A DNA stretch of 64,000 nucleotides, taken from positions 310,001 to 374,000 of the forward strand of contig JANJXV010000161.1 of the NCBI GenBank assembly GCA_024803745.1. Direction: 5' to 3'. Origin of the DNA: Megascapheus bottae (taxonomy: Eukaryota; Chordata; Mammalia; Rodentia; Geomyidae). This document shows, one piece after another, positions 10,485 through 21,808 of the stretch. Numbering within the stretch: position 1 is the stretch's first letter; each line of letters starts with the position of its first letter. Position numbers and translations under genes: made by a program. Below the pieces are notes generated by a model. That model worked only from the letters and a program-made list of their open reading frames with translations. It ran no database searches and had not been told where the DNA came from.

Positions 10485-10655
10485 ATCCTTAGGCTTGAAC
10501 TCAGGGCCTGAGCTACTTTTGCTCAAGGTTAGCACTCTACTATTTGAACCACAGTGCTGCTTCTGGCTTGCTCTTTTCACGTAGTATTGAGGAATCTAAC
10601 CCAGGCCTTCATCCTTGATAGGTTAGCACTCTACCACTAAGCCACACAGTCAGCT
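10483..10655 (-). repeat. ID-type SINE, minus
   Basis: 'Ccttaggcttgaactcaggg' and 'gcactctaccactaagccac'. In copy B the middle part is deleted (47,376-47,492). Confidence 0.8.
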
Positions 10656-10656
10656 T

Positions 10657-12873
10657 TTAGAGGTTCCTGACAAAGGTTTTCCTACATGCTATTATTTCTT
10701 CAGTGAGTGCTATTAATGCTTGCTGAAGGTTGACTTTGTTTAGAAGACTTACCCTAATGCTCCCATATACAGAGATTCTATATATAGCTAAATGTTTTTC
10801 ATTACTCAGAATTTCTCTATTGTGTATGTTCTGAAATGTACTGAAGACTGACTTCTGATTAAAAGTCATTGCACATTTGTTCTATTCATTAGTTTTCTTT
10901 TCTTCTATGGGAATCAGGTTTGTGATGAACACAGAAGTATGCCTTCCAGGTCAAACACTTTCCACATTTGTAATATTCATAAGGTTTTTCTCTCCTATGT
11001 GCATTTTATACTTAGTCATACGTTCATGATGGATTTTTCATATTCTTATATTCATACGATTTTTATCCTGTGTCTGTGTGGTATTATGCAAACTCAAATA
11101 TGAGTTCTTCAAAAAAATTTCCCTTTCATTTTATTCATAGGATTCTATCCTGTGGGTGTTTAGTGATAAATCTTGACTTGTGCCTTCTGGGGAAAAGACT
11201 GAACATTTGCTACATTCATTAAGGGTTTTATCTTGTGTTGGTTCTGTGACACAAGCTGAGTTTTCTTCCACAGACTAAAAAGTCTTTCCTATTTATTACA
11301 TTGCTAAGGCTTCTCATATGTGTGAACTCTCTTACGCTTCCTGAAGGGTGAATACTGCACGAAAGACTTTCAACTTTGGTTATATTCCTAAGGTTTCTAA
11401 TATGTGTGAATTCTGTTATGCCTCCTGTAATGTGACTTCCATCTGAAGGTCTTACCACATTTGATGCACTCGTACAGTTTCTCTCCTGTGTGTGTTCTCT
11501 GATGCAATTTGAGGGAAGACTTCCATTTGAAAGACATTCCACATCGGTTACCTTCATAAGGTTTTTCTCCTGTTTGAATTGTCTTATGCATGTTGAGGTT
11601 TGGCTTCTGTGTGAAGGACTTTTCACATATGTTACACTCATTAGGTGTTTCTCCTGAGTATATTCTCTGATGAACATGGAGTTTTACCTTCCATTTGAAA
11701 GACTTTCCGCATTCACTACATGCATAAGTTTTCTCTCCTGTGTGTGTTCTATTATGCCCATCAAGATATGACTTCCACTTGAAGGTCTTTCCACATTTGT
11801 TGCACACATAAGGTTTCTCTCCTGTGTGTGTTCTTTGATGCAATTTGAGGGAAGATTTCTGTCTGAAAGACTTTACACATTGGTTACATTCATAAGGTTT
11901 CAGTCCTGTGTGTATTCTCTGATGAACACGAAGTTTTCCCTTCCCTTGGAAAGACCTTCCACATTCATTACACTTATAAGATTTCTCTCCTGTGTGTGTT
12001 ATTTGATGAACTCGAAGGTGTATCTTCTGGGTGAAAGACTTTTCTCATTTGTTACATTCATAAGGTTTCTCTTCTGTGTGTCTTCTCTGGTGCAAAGTGA
12101 GGTATGATTTCAGTCTAAAAGTCTTCCCACATTTATCCCATTCATAAGATTTCTCTTCTGTGTGAGATCTCTGATGTGTGCTGATTGCTGAATTCCGGGC
12201 AGAAATTTTATTACGTTCCTCATATTCATAAGGTTTGTCTTCTCTTGGAGATCGAGGTTGGAGCGTCAGGTCTGACTTCTCAAAAATTAATTTTCACACT
12301 TGACGTACGCATCACATATCTCAGGATATTTGCTCTGAGGTATTGTAAGGCGTATTTCATTACTGAAAGATTTCTCACATTCACTACATATATGAGGAGT
12401 CTCTCCTGTGTACATTTTCGGATGTGTAGTGATGGTCGGTGTTAAGTACAATATTTTTCATCACACAGTACATTTAGCAGTTTTCCTCCCTCCCTGAAGA
12501 ATTTCTTGGGCAGGGAGAACAGAATTATGATACTGCAGATCTTTTGGACTGTCACAATCATGAATAAAATGCTCTGAATATCCGATGGATTTTTTAAGAA
12601 CAGGAGACATACGAGATCTATATGCAGTATGCATCTCATCAGGCTTAGGAGACAGAAGTATGTTCTGACATTTTATGAACTCCTCAGTCCTCACCCCTAA
12701 GTTGTTACCGTTATTACTAATCAGCTGTGGATTATGTGTAGAGCTCAAATTTAAAGTTGTTGCAAATCTCACGTTTTCCTCCACTTCGATACTACTTGCA
12801 ACTGCTACTTCACAAAGACATTCATGTGGACTTTCCTGGCATGTCTTGAACACATTTTCCATTACCTGGACAT
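10657..12873 (-). pseudogene. KRAB zinc-finger pseudogene, finger exon, copy A
   Basis: The acceptor 'attttag' places the exon start at 12,873. It continues in phase from the KRAB exons as DVQVMENVFKTCQ and stays open for about 137 codons to KTAKCTV, then TGA TGA at about 12,458. After the stops, C2H2 fingers with HTGEKPY linkers follow, strongest between about 12,240 and 11,397. At least nine fingers are traceable, for example KCNECGRSF, VCNKCGKTF, ACSECGKSF and ECIKCGKTF. One finger has TGA in place of its second Cys codon (about 12,045). Others lack ligands (HQRIY, HKTIQ, YEGNRC). The array then dissolves into stop-ridden finger remnants as far as about 10,660. Intact relatives are nuclear DNA-binding repressors. 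Here the fingers cannot be made in one piece with KRAB. Confidence 0.9.
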
Positions 12874-13284
12874 CTAAAATGAGTCATAGAAAAAAAGACA
12901 CAAACATACATGAGATACAAATATTCCTTACTGTAAAGATAATGACTTTACTTTCCCATCCTAAGTGTTAGATATTTTAAAATATAAAAGTGGAAATTGA
13001 TTTGTGAGAAAATATGCTTTTCTCCCTAACCTATTAAGAAAATGATATTTTACAATGACCAATAATGTTTTTCTGTGTTTTAGTTCTCTTTTTATATCAC
13101 AGAAAATATTTATTGAAATTACCCATCTATGTATTGCTACAGTTTTAAGCTGAGTACTATCTATAGCATACCTGCAGCTGTTTTTTTTCAAATACTGTTT
13201 TGTTTATACATTGAGGAATAGCTGCCTTTCTTTTATTTTTGAGAAATACTCTAAAGATTGTGCTGTTTTGCATCTTTTTAAAAC

Positions 13285-13314
13285 TTTCTTTTCTTTTCTT
13301 TTCTTTTCTTTTTT
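13285..13314. repeat. (TTTTC)n microsatellite
   Basis: About five TTTTC units directly beside the A-rich end of a minus-strand SINE, probably grown from its tail. It is shorter in copy B (about 50,130-50,150). Confidence 0.85.
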
Positions 13315-13317
13315 GTA

Positions 13318-13470
13318 GTTCATAGGCCTCGGCCCTGTCCCTGAACACTTCAGCAGAAGACTATAACCCCTATCCTTGAGCTACAGCCCCACTTCCTGTT
13401 TTCTAGAGTTAACTACAGATAAGAGTCTCACGTCCTGAGTACCAGATAGGATTACCTTACCCAGTTTCAA
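13318..13470 (-). repeat. Composite SINE fragment, minus
   Basis: 'Ccttgagctacagccccact' and 'gagttaactacagataagag' are reverse-complement SINE signatures. Confidence 0.7.
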
Positions 13471-13799
13471 TGCTGTTTGCTTATTAACCATTAAGTGAGG
13501 AACACGAATTTTTTCTAGATTCAGCGGCCACAAGTTTGGTTTATATGTCTGTTTGCCTTTGATCCAAGCAAGAACGATTCTTGAGAGTAAGGTCTTACAC
13601 CTATATCCCTTCAGTTACAACTTCTCACTAAAGTCTCAATTTAGGTATTTGTGGGAATTTTGAAATTTATTTCTTTCCATTTGAAGTCTTATAAAAATTC
13701 CTTTTCTAACACTCCTGTCCCTCAGAACCATGGAAGACCAGAAAATCCCCAGCTCATTGTCTAGTTAATTTTCTTATGTTGATTGAAACTTTGTTCTTT

Positions 13800-13955
13800 T
13801 TTTTTCCTTCCATTCCTGGGTTTGAACTTAGGACCTAACCACGGTCCTTGGGTTTTCTCAAGACTAGAACCCTAGTTGTAATAAGGAATAAAACCTGTGT
13901 CTTTGTGCATGCTAGGCAAGCACTCTACCACTAGGCTCAATTTCTGGTGGAAACG
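13800..13955 (-). repeat. ID-type SINE with internal deletion, minus
   Basis: 'Ttcctgggtttgaacttagg' and 'tgctaggcaagcactctacc'. Copy B (50,640-50,815) keeps an extra middle segment ('gcttttttctatgtatgtgg'-like) that A has lost. Confidence 0.75.
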
Positions 13956-14082
13956 TCTGGTTTTGAATACCAGTCTCTTCCTACCAGCATAAAGATATTA
14001 TCCTTATCAGAGAATAATGCCGTGACATATTCCTTGTTTGCTCAATCATTTATAGTCTTAGTTTTAAAGAAATGAAAGAATG

Positions 14083-14087
14083 ATATT

Positions 14088-14135
<48 letters not shown>

Positions 14136-14137
14136 GT
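14083..14137. repeat. (TTTC)n microsatellite
   Basis: About 13 TTTC units abutting a SINE tail. The counterpart (50,958-51,096) is more than twice as long and interrupted by CCTT/CCCT variants. Confidence 0.95.
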
Positions 14138-14366
14138 TTTGCGGTCATGGGACTTGAATTCTAGACCTGGCTGTTCTTCCTGAGCTCTTCAGCTCAAGGC
14201 TACTGCCCTATGTCTTTAGACTCAACCCCACTTCTCATTTTCTATTGGTTCATTGGAGAGAAGAGTCTAAGGTGTTTTGTGATAGGTCAGTCTTTGAACC
14301 TTGATCCTCAGATCTCAGCCTCCTAAGTAGCTAGGATTACAGGCATGAGCCACGGGCTCATGGCTT
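14138..14366 (-). repeat. Composite B1/ID-like SINE, minus
   Basis: A nearly complete element: 'tcatgggacttgaattctag', 'gctcttcagctcaaggctac', 'cctaagtagctaggattaca', 'gcatgagccac'. Confidence 0.85.
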
Positions 14367-14459
14367 TCTCATTTTATTTTGTTTCACAGTGATTTCTACA
14401 GAGAAATCTAACTTTAACTCTACTGCCACATAGAATTCGTCATATCACCCTATGATTCT

Positions 14460-14635
14460 TGGTGCCGGGGGTTTGGGCTAGCATGCACAAAGACCTGGTT
14501 CAGTTCCTTGGTACTACATACAAAGAAAAAGCCAGAAGTGGTGCTATGACTCAAGAAGTAGAGAGCTAGCCTTGAGAAAACCCAAGGACCATGCTCAGGC
14601 CCTGAGACCAAGCATAGGATTGGGAAAAGAAAATG
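14460..14635 (+). repeat. ID-type dimeric SINE
   Basis: 'Gctagcatgcacaaagacct', 'gccagaagtggtgctatgac', 'ctgagaccaagcataggatt'. Confidence 0.8.
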
Positions 14636-14777
14636 ATTCTTGATTCATTCACAAAGAATTCCATAGGTTCCACACAGGATTTAGGGTAACTAAGAATATT
14701 ATTGCTCAGTACATCACAACATGAACTTACCAATGGGGCTCAGGCTCCAACATCAATATGAAGATGCATTCACTCAC

Positions 14778-14867
14778 CTGTGATATTCTTGTCAGAGGAA
14801 TTTCCTATCCAGAGTTCTGCACAGTGCTCTAGCTTGTCAATTAATACAGGTTTGGGAACACAGGGCC
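14778..14867 (-). CDS. KRAB locus, second KRAB (b/B-type) exon, copy A
   Basis: The exon is 90 bp between acceptor 'tttacag' and donor 'gtgagtg', and it keeps phase with both neighbours (one base carried in, one out). It reads PCVPKPVLIDKLEHCAELWI then GNSSDKNIT. This follows the usual second KRAB exon pattern (xPKPxxIxxLExxxExW). In intact proteins this segment supports recruitment of the TRIM28 corepressor by KRAB A. Copy B differs by one synonymous base in the first codon (GGG/GGT). The locus as a whole is called a pseudogene, but this exon is undamaged. Confidence 0.8.
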
Positions 14868-15029
14868 CTGTAAATTAGAAACAGTAGAGAATTATTGCTT
14901 ATGCTGTGTCATCATTGCTTTAAGTTCGCAGACATCCTACTCACAAGTTATCTATTAAATATTTTTTCTCATTTCTCACTGGCTCCATGGTTGACTTTTC
15001 CCCAGCTCTGGATTCATTTTGTATGGCAT

Positions 15030-15280
15030 AAACTTAGCTGTCTTGCTCAAGGCTAGAAAAATACCAGTTTGAGTCCCAGCTCCACTTACATGCATAGGTC
15101 TTCATGCATGCTAGGCAAGCACTCAACCACAAAGTCAAACTCTTGACACTCCACTAACATTTTTGAGGGGTTACTTGGAGTTATAGAGTTTCATGGCAAT
15201 TTTTATGCCATTGCTGGCTTCAAATTAGAATTCTTAGATTTCTTCCTCCTGAATATTTTAAGATTACAGGCATGAAACAT
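15030..15280 (-). repeat. SINE fragments, minus
   Basis: 'Tgcatgctaggcaagcactc' (15,110-15,130) and a worn B1-like part to 'aagattacaggcatgaaaca'. They lie in the intron between the two KRAB exons. Confidence 0.6.
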
Positions 15281-15544
15281 TGCACCTAGTGCCAGGTTTC
15301 CATTATAAACTCACTGTTTAGTGATTTGTAGATCCTATTTCCAATAATGATATATATTCTATTCTGGACGGTTTATCCACTTAAAATTACTGTGTAAGTT
15401 TGGAATGTCGTCTCCATTAGAGGAAACATAATTTAGAACTGTTGTCAAAGTATCCTGAAGGTATCCTGAAGAATGAGTACAAAATTACCTTAGGTTTTCT
15501 TTAGAAAGTAATGATACTTCTCAGGGCCTGGAATCTTTCATTTA

Positions 15545-15784
<240 letters not shown>

Positions 15785-15884
15785 TTAGCACTGAGTTATA
15801 AACACACCATGTCTGGAATTTTATTCTTTTTTTGTTGGAATTGTATTCCTTTAATTAAATGTTTAGACTTACATGAAATATTGA

Positions 15885-15950
15885 CCTGAAAAGCTTAGGG
15901 ATGGTGCCTAGGCCCAGAGTTCAAGTCCCAAGACCCACAAAAAAATAAAA
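15885..15950 (+). repeat. ID-like half SINE
   Basis: 'Gcccagagttcaagtcccaa' with A-rich tail. The counterpart is about 52,845-52,905. Confidence 0.7.
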
Positions 15951-15954
15951 AGGC

Positions 15955-16002
15955 AAGCCACGTGTTGGTGGCTCACGCCTGTCATCCTAGCTACTCAGGA
16001 GA
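15955..16002 (+). repeat. Composite SINE truncated at the duplication junction
   Basis: 'Ggtggctcacgcctgtcatc' and 'ctagctactcaggaga' run to 16,002, where the sequence switches to the 1.3-kb unit. Copy B continues the same SINE to about 53,040. The rearrangement therefore broke this SINE in A. Confidence 0.9.
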
Positions 16003-16069
16003 AGATTTCAGAAGCAAATGCTGTGAGTGAATTAGCTCGTAAAAAGCATTTTTATTTTCTTTTATCTTT

Positions 16070-16255
16070 CTGCCAGTCTTGGGGCTTGAATTCAGGGCCT
16101 GAGCACTGTCCTCGGGTTTTCTCATGTGTAGCCCTCTGCCACTTGAGCCACAGTGCCACATCTAGATTTTCTATCTATGTGGTACTGAGCAATCAAACCC
16201 AGATCTTCATGGATGCTAGGCAAGCACTCTACCACTATGCCAAACTCTCAACCCT
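16070..16255 (-). repeat. ID-type dimeric SINE, minus
   Basis: 'Ttggggcttgaattcagggc', 'cacttgagccacagtgccac', 'gctaggcaagcactctacca'. Repeated at 23,505-23,690, and seen plus-strand at 39,966-40,135. Confidence 0.85.
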
Positions 16256-16504
16256 GACATAGTAATTATAAAGTCATCATCATCATCATCATATCCAAAT
16301 ATCCTTTCTCCTACAAAGAATGAACACTTAACTGTGTCTAATGCTTTTTTTTTAATTTCACTAATTCTTCTGTGTTTTTCCCTCTTGCATTTTTTACACA
16401 TGACAGCAAAGCTAATCATCAGGAAAAAATTGATTAGGATACAGAAACCTAATAATATCCTAGTAGATTGACGTCAAAAATATGTGCAAGATGCCCTGTG
16501 TGTT

Positions 16505-16692
16505 TGACCTAGTGGGAGAGTCCTTGGCTACCAAGCAGTAAGCCTCAGGTTTGATTCCTCATTACCACATACATAGAAAACGCTGCAAGTGGTGCTGTGG
16601 CTCGGTGGGACAGCTAAAGCCTAAAGAAAGCCCAAGAACAATGTTCACACTCTGAGGTCAAGTCCCAAGACTAGCAAAAACAAAAAAAATTC
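16505..16692 (+). repeat. ID-type dimeric SINE
   Basis: 'Gacctagtgggagagtcctt', 'aggtttgattcctcattacc', 'gtggtgctgtggctcggtgg', ending in an A-rich tail. Repeated at 23,936-24,122; the B counterpart is minus-strand at 39,541-39,735. Confidence 0.85.
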
Positions 16693-16984
16693 GACAAGGG
16701 GCAAAATGCAGGCAGAGAAGGCACTGTGAAGCAAATGTTTTGTAAAGGATGAGGGCAATATTGACCCTTAAGTTTGGATCTTACCTAAGAAAGGCTCCTT
16801 GAGCCTGAGACCAGACTGGTAGTTGGGCCTAGTGGAAGACATTGGGATTGGACAAATAAGGTGTGCTGTATACTACATCCACATGTATATTGTGAGACTG
16901 GAGGAGAGATTCAGCCTCCAGTATGTCTTTGGTGAGGTTTTTTGTGAGCAAGGATCTTTGGTCATTGGGCCCTGAAAGGTGACC

Positions 16985-17259
16985 CTGCCTCCCTCACAAT
17001 GGAACAGAATATGGAACCCTGGTAACCAAGCCACTGTAACTAACAACCAGCTCAAGCCAGCTCACTTGGCCTGTGGCTCAGGAGGAAGAAAGATGTTGCT
17101 GTGCTGTTGCCAAAGGTCAGGAAACTCGAGTCTCAGGCATGGAAATTGTGGATGTCTTACTCGAAGCTGTACATGCTAGATCATTGCCTAGCCACAAATC
17201 CAGTATAACAGAACTTTCTCTAAGAAGAAGGCCAGGAAAATCCAGGGCAACCAGATGAG
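16985..17259 (+). pseudogene. RalGDS-like exon 1, copy C
   Basis: An ATG at 17,093 reads MLLCCCQRSGNSSLRHGNCG then CLTRSCTC, then TAG at codon 29. A second TAG follows five codons later. The donor is gatgag|gtaatt at 17,259. The block from 16,985 is leader homologous to 4,289-4,390. It is inverted relative to copies A and B and separated from any REM exon, so it is a stray 5' piece. Codon 24 is still CGA. An overlapping frame starting MAQEEERCC is open for 61 codons but is not kept in copy D. Confidence 0.55.
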
Positions 17260-17731
17260 GTAATTTTCTAAGAAGAAATGTATTTTACCCCATCATCCTC
17301 CCCACACACTACAACTTTTTTTTTTCATTTTTTTATTGTAATTAGTAAAAGGGTTAGATGATATTTGCCAGATAGAAGGTGCATTAATTCACATACATTG
17401 ATACCCTTTCACATGTCTTGGTACCCATTTCCCTCCAACCCCACACCCCACACCCGTCTTGGTTTTCCCCCTTTCCCTATCAAATTTCAAATATCCAAAT
17501 ACAAATAAATTCAATATATCAGATAACAAAGTGAGATACTATACCAATATGGGATAACCAAGGGACAGCAAGCGAGATGAGAGAAAACATAGTACATTAA
17601 GGACAACAATCATTCATTATATGGCTTTTGTGTCAATATCCTGGAGGTCCTTTCAATTAGCTTCACATTATATGGCCTTATATATGGCCTTTTGCTCTAT
17701 TGCTAATCTCTGCTAGTAGAGCCCAAGGTTT

Positions 17732-20700
17732 CTACTGATTATGATGAATGAGGGAAACCACTGAGCCTAAGTTCCTTTGAGTCTGGCTTACTTCATTTAA
17801 TATTATTTGTTCTAAGTCTTTCCATTTCCTAACAAATGGGGCGATGTCATTCTTTCTGACAGCAGCATAGAATTCCATTGTGTACAAATACCACAACTTG
17901 TTGAACCACTCATCAACTGAGGGACATCTGGGTTGGTTCCATATCTTTGCTATGGTGAATAGTGCTGCAATGAACATTGTTGTGCTAGCGGGTTTAGTAT
18001 GCCCTTGTTTCTGGATTGTTGGGTAAATGCCAAGTACTGGAATTGCTGGGTCATAGGGGAGTTGTATGTTTAGCGTTTTGAGGCACTGCCGCACTGCTTT
18101 CCATAGTGGTTGAACGAGTTTGCACTCCCACCAACAGTGTAGTAGTGATCCCTCCTGACCACATCCCCTCCAGCATCTGTTGTCATTCGTTTTCCTGATC
18201 CTGGCCATTCTAACTGGAGTTAGGTGGAATCTTAGACTTGTTTTGATTTGCATTTCTTTTATGACCAGAGATGTTGAGCATTTCTTCATGTGTCTATAGG
18301 CCATTTTTGTTTCTTCTTCAGAGAAGACTCTCTTTAAGTCTTTGGCCCATTTTGTAATGGGATGGGTGTTACTTTGGAGGTTAGTTTTGGAGTGATTCAA
18401 TTTTTTCAGTTGTTGATATATTTTAGATATGAGGCCTTGTTCCGTTGTTTGGGTGGTGAAGATCTTCTCCCACTCTGTAGGCTTCCTGATTAGTTTACTA
18501 GCTATATCCGTTGCCATACAAAAGCTCTGCAGTTTAATGCAGTCCCACTTATCCAGCCTTTCTCTGATTTGTTGTGATTCTTGGTCCTTATTAAGAAAGT
18601 TTCGACCTGTACCAAGGAGGCCTAGTGTATCTCCTATTCCTTCCTGTAAACTTTTCAGTGTGTCAGCTTTTACCTCCACGTCTTTGATCCATTTGGAGTT
18701 AATTCTAGTGCAAGGGGACAAAGAAGGATCCAACTTTAGTTTTCTGCAGGTGTTTAACCAGTTCTGCCAGCACAACTTGTTGAAGAGGCTATCTTTCTTC
18801 CATTCTATTTTTTTGGCTCCCTGGTCAAAGATTAGGTGGCCATAGGTCTGTGGTTTAATATCTGGGTCCGCAGTTCTACTCCATTGGACTTCAGGCCTGT
18901 TCTTGTGCCAGTACCAAGCTGTTTTGAGAATTATAGCTCTGTAATAGAGCCTTAAGTTTGGAATTGAAATTCCTCCAGCGCTGTTCTCTCTGCTAAGAAG
19001 TGTTTTTGCTATACGGGGTCTTTTATTATTCCATATGAAATTTTGAATTGCCTCTTCTATGTCTTTAAAGAATGACATTGGGATGTTGATGGGTATTACA
19101 TTGAATTTGTAGATAGCCCTTGGCAAGATTGTCATTTTCACAATGTTGATTCTTCCAATCCAGGAGCACGGGAGGTTTTTCCATTTCCTTAGTTCTGCTT
19201 TAATTTCCTTTTTTAGGGTTTTAAAGTTTTCATCTAAACGGTCCTTTACATTCTTAGTTAAGCTAATTGCTAGGTACTTTATTTTCTTTGAGGCTATTGT
19301 GAAAGGATTTTCTTTCCAGATTATTGCCTCGTTCCTCTCAGTGTTGGCGTAAAGTAAGGCAGTTGATTTGTGAGGGTTGATTTTATGGCCTGCTACCCTT
19401 CCAAAGCTTTGAATCAGCTCAAGGAGCTTGGGAGTAGAGTCTATAGGATTCTTTAAATACAGAATCATGTCATCTGCAAAGAGGGATAGTTTTATTTCCT
19501 CTTTCCCCACTTGGATCTCCTTTATACTTGCTTCTTGCCTTATTGCGCGGCCTAGGAATTCTAGTACTATGTTAAAAAGGAGGGGAGAGAGTGGGCATCC
19601 TTGTCTCATTCCTGATTTTAGAGGGAATGGCTTTAGATTTTCACCATTAATTATAATACTAGCAGTGGGTTTCTCATACATAGCCTTTATTACATTGAGA
19701 AATGTTCCATGGATTCCTAGTTTCTCCACATCTTTTAACATAAAGGGGTTTTGGATCTTGTCAAATGCCTTTTCCGCATCTATTGAGACAATCATGTGAT
19801 TTTATCCCTGCTCCTGTTGATGTGTTGAATTATATTAATTGATTTGTGTATGTTGAACCAGCTTTGCCTCCCTGTGATGAATCCAGTTTGATCATAGTGT
19901 ATATTTTTTTTTTGATGAGTTGTTGTAGACGGTTGGCCAGTATTTTGTTGAGAAGTTTTGCATCGAGGTTCATCAAAGAAATGGGTCTATAGATCTCTTT
20001 CTTTGATGAATCTCTGTCTGGTTTGGGGATGAGGGATATGCTGGCTTCACAGACTCAGTTTAGTAAAGAACCTTCATTTTCAATTTCGTTGAAGAGCTTG
20101 AGGAGTATTGGTGTGAGCTCTGCTTTGAAGACCTTATAGAATTCAGCTGTGAATCCATCTGGCCCTGGGCTCTTTTTAAGTGGAAGTTGTCTAATTTCCA
20201 TTTCTATTTCAGAGCTTGAAATAGGCCTGTTGAATTGGGTTAGCTCTTCTTGGTTCAGTGTGTGTATGTTAATATTGTCTAGGAATTCATCCATTTCTTC
20301 TAGATTCTCAAATTTGTTGGCGTAAAGGTTTGAGAAGTATTCCCTCATGATATTCTGGATCTTGGTAATTTCTGTCGTGATATTACCATTTTCATCTGCG
20401 ATTTTGTTTATTTCGATATGCTCTCTTCTTTTTTTGGTAAGATTTGCTAAGGGCTTGTCAATTTTGTTAATTCTTTCAAGAACCAACTCCTTGTTTTGTT
20501 GATTCTTTCTATAGTTTTTTTTATTCCAAATCATTTAATTCTGCTTTGATTTTAATAATTTGCTTTCTCCTAATGGGTTTAGGGTTGGTTTGTTGCTCTT
20601 TTTCCAGGAGGTTAAGGTGAGACATTAACTAGTTGGTTTGCCATTTTTCCAACTTGCTGTTGTAGGCACTCCACGCTATAAATTTTCCTCTGAGTACTGC

Positions 20701-21530
20701 CTTTGTTGTGTCCCTAAGGAGTTGATATTTGTGTGCTCCTTATTGTTAAATTTCATAAACAGTTGGATATCTGTTCTGATCTCTTCGATTACCCATTGTT
20801 TTTGATTCAACAATGTGTGGTTCAGTCTCCATGAGTTACAGGGTTTTCTTTGGTGGAGATGTGTGTTCAGCTCCAATTTGATGCCTTTATGGTCTGAGAG
20901 TTTGCATGGAATAAATTCAGTGTTTCTGAATCTGTCCAGGTTTGCTTTATGGCCTAAGATGTGGTCTATTTTGGAAAATGTTCCATGTGCTGCTGAGAAA
21001 AACGTATATTGTGGTGTTACTGGGTGGAATATTCTGCAGATGTCTGTTAGATCTAGTTGGTCTATATAGTTGTTCAGTTCTAAGGTTTCTCTGTTGAGTT
21101 TTTGCCTTGTTGATCTGTCCATAGGTGAGAGTGGTTTGTTAAACTCACCAACAATCACTGTATTTTGATCTATGTATGGTTTCAGTGTAAGTAAAGTTTG
21201 CTTGATGAAGTTTGGAGCTCCGGGATTGGGTGTGTAAATATTTAGGATTGTTATGTCTTCCGGGAGGAAAGATCCCTTTAGTAGTATGTAGTAACCTTCT
21301 TTGTCTTTTCTTACTAATTTTAGTTTGAAGTCTATTGTATCTTATATGAGGATGGCAACTCTAGCCTGTATATGGGGGCAGTTAGCTTGATAGAGTTTAT
21401 TCCAACCTCTCACTTTCAAAAGATGATTGTTTTTGGGTAAGATGTGTCTCTCGATGTCAGCAGAACGATGGCTCTTGCTTTTTGATTCAACTAGACAACC
21501 TATGCCGTTTAATTGGAGAGTAAAGTCCAT
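17732..21530 (-). pseudogene. L1 ORF2 (endonuclease/reverse transcriptase), copy C, broken
   Basis: The C-terminal 687 codons are open (17,732-19,795). They cover RT motif A ([11 protein letters not shown]), the active-site motif FADDMILYL, and the Cys-rich end ([18 protein letters not shown]), ending SLIHHNQ. Upstream, a single missing base in the A run of 'gataaaatcacatg' shifts frame at about 19,797. Further breaks separate the RT N-terminus (20,055-20,534) and the endonuclease (20,676-21,158, with KIDHILGHK and SDHKG). In-frame stops continue to 21,530. In active L1s this protein nicks target DNA and primes reverse transcription. Confidence 0.9.
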
Positions 21531-21808
21531 TGATATTGAGAGTTAGGATTGAGAGATATTTATTAGTTCCTACCATTTTTAAAAGCTTTTAGTAGGGCCT
21601 GTGTCTTGACAGTTCTTGTGGTCCTTAGATGGTATGCTGTTTAGGTGCCTTTTCTTTCCCTATATTGCATTTATTTTGGTTTTCAATGTATAGAGCATCT
21701 TTGAGAATTCTCTGTAGTGTTGGTTTTGTTTCGACATATTGTTGCAGCTTTTCCCTGGGAATGGAATGTTTTTATTTTTCCCTCAGTTATGAATGAGAGC
21801 TTAGCTGG

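Larger units (their letters stand above)
12874..14777 (-). other. Intron of the KRAB zinc-finger locus, copy A
   Basis: The interval between the finger exon and the 90-bp KRAB exon, about 1.9 kb. It holds SINEs (13,318-13,470, 13,800-13,955, 14,138-14,366 minus; 14,460-14,630 plus) and TTTTC and TTTC repeats. I see no extra exon. Confidence 0.75.
16003..17314 (+). repeat. 1.3-kb unit, copy C (inverted relative to B 38,990-40,275)
   Basis: It matches 23,434-24,748 directly (offset 7,432) and copy B 38,990-40,200 in reverse complement. It contains SINEs, a short (ATC)n run and the RalGDS-like exon 1. Its left edge is the junction with copy A. Its right edge is the L1 3' end at 'cacactacaac|ttttt'. 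Confidence 0.9.

Noticed and set aside
10288..10580. Arg-Glu repeat proteins on the minus strand, here and at 47,189-47,485
   Set aside because: Translation of a TC microsatellite.
11228..11677. Alternative 149-codon frame through the finger array, also 48,066-48,515
   Set aside because: Out-of-frame shadow of the C2H2 repeat. The CxxC...HxxxH pattern belongs to the other frame.
17073..17258. Overlapping frame MAQEEERCC in exon 1, open in copies A, B and C
   Set aside because: Copy D has TGA in this frame next to the ATG and copy B has a frameshift. The MLLCCC frame fits an ATG start and donor phase better.
18429..18845. 138-codon plus-strand frame ([11 protein letters not shown]...), repeated at 25,863 and 59,093
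   Set aside because: It is antisense to L1 ORF2. It recurs because the L1 recurs, not because it is a gene.
17732..19795. L1 copy C as an active element
   Set aside because: Frameshifts and stops in both ORF1 and ORF2. Only the C-terminal RT part is open.
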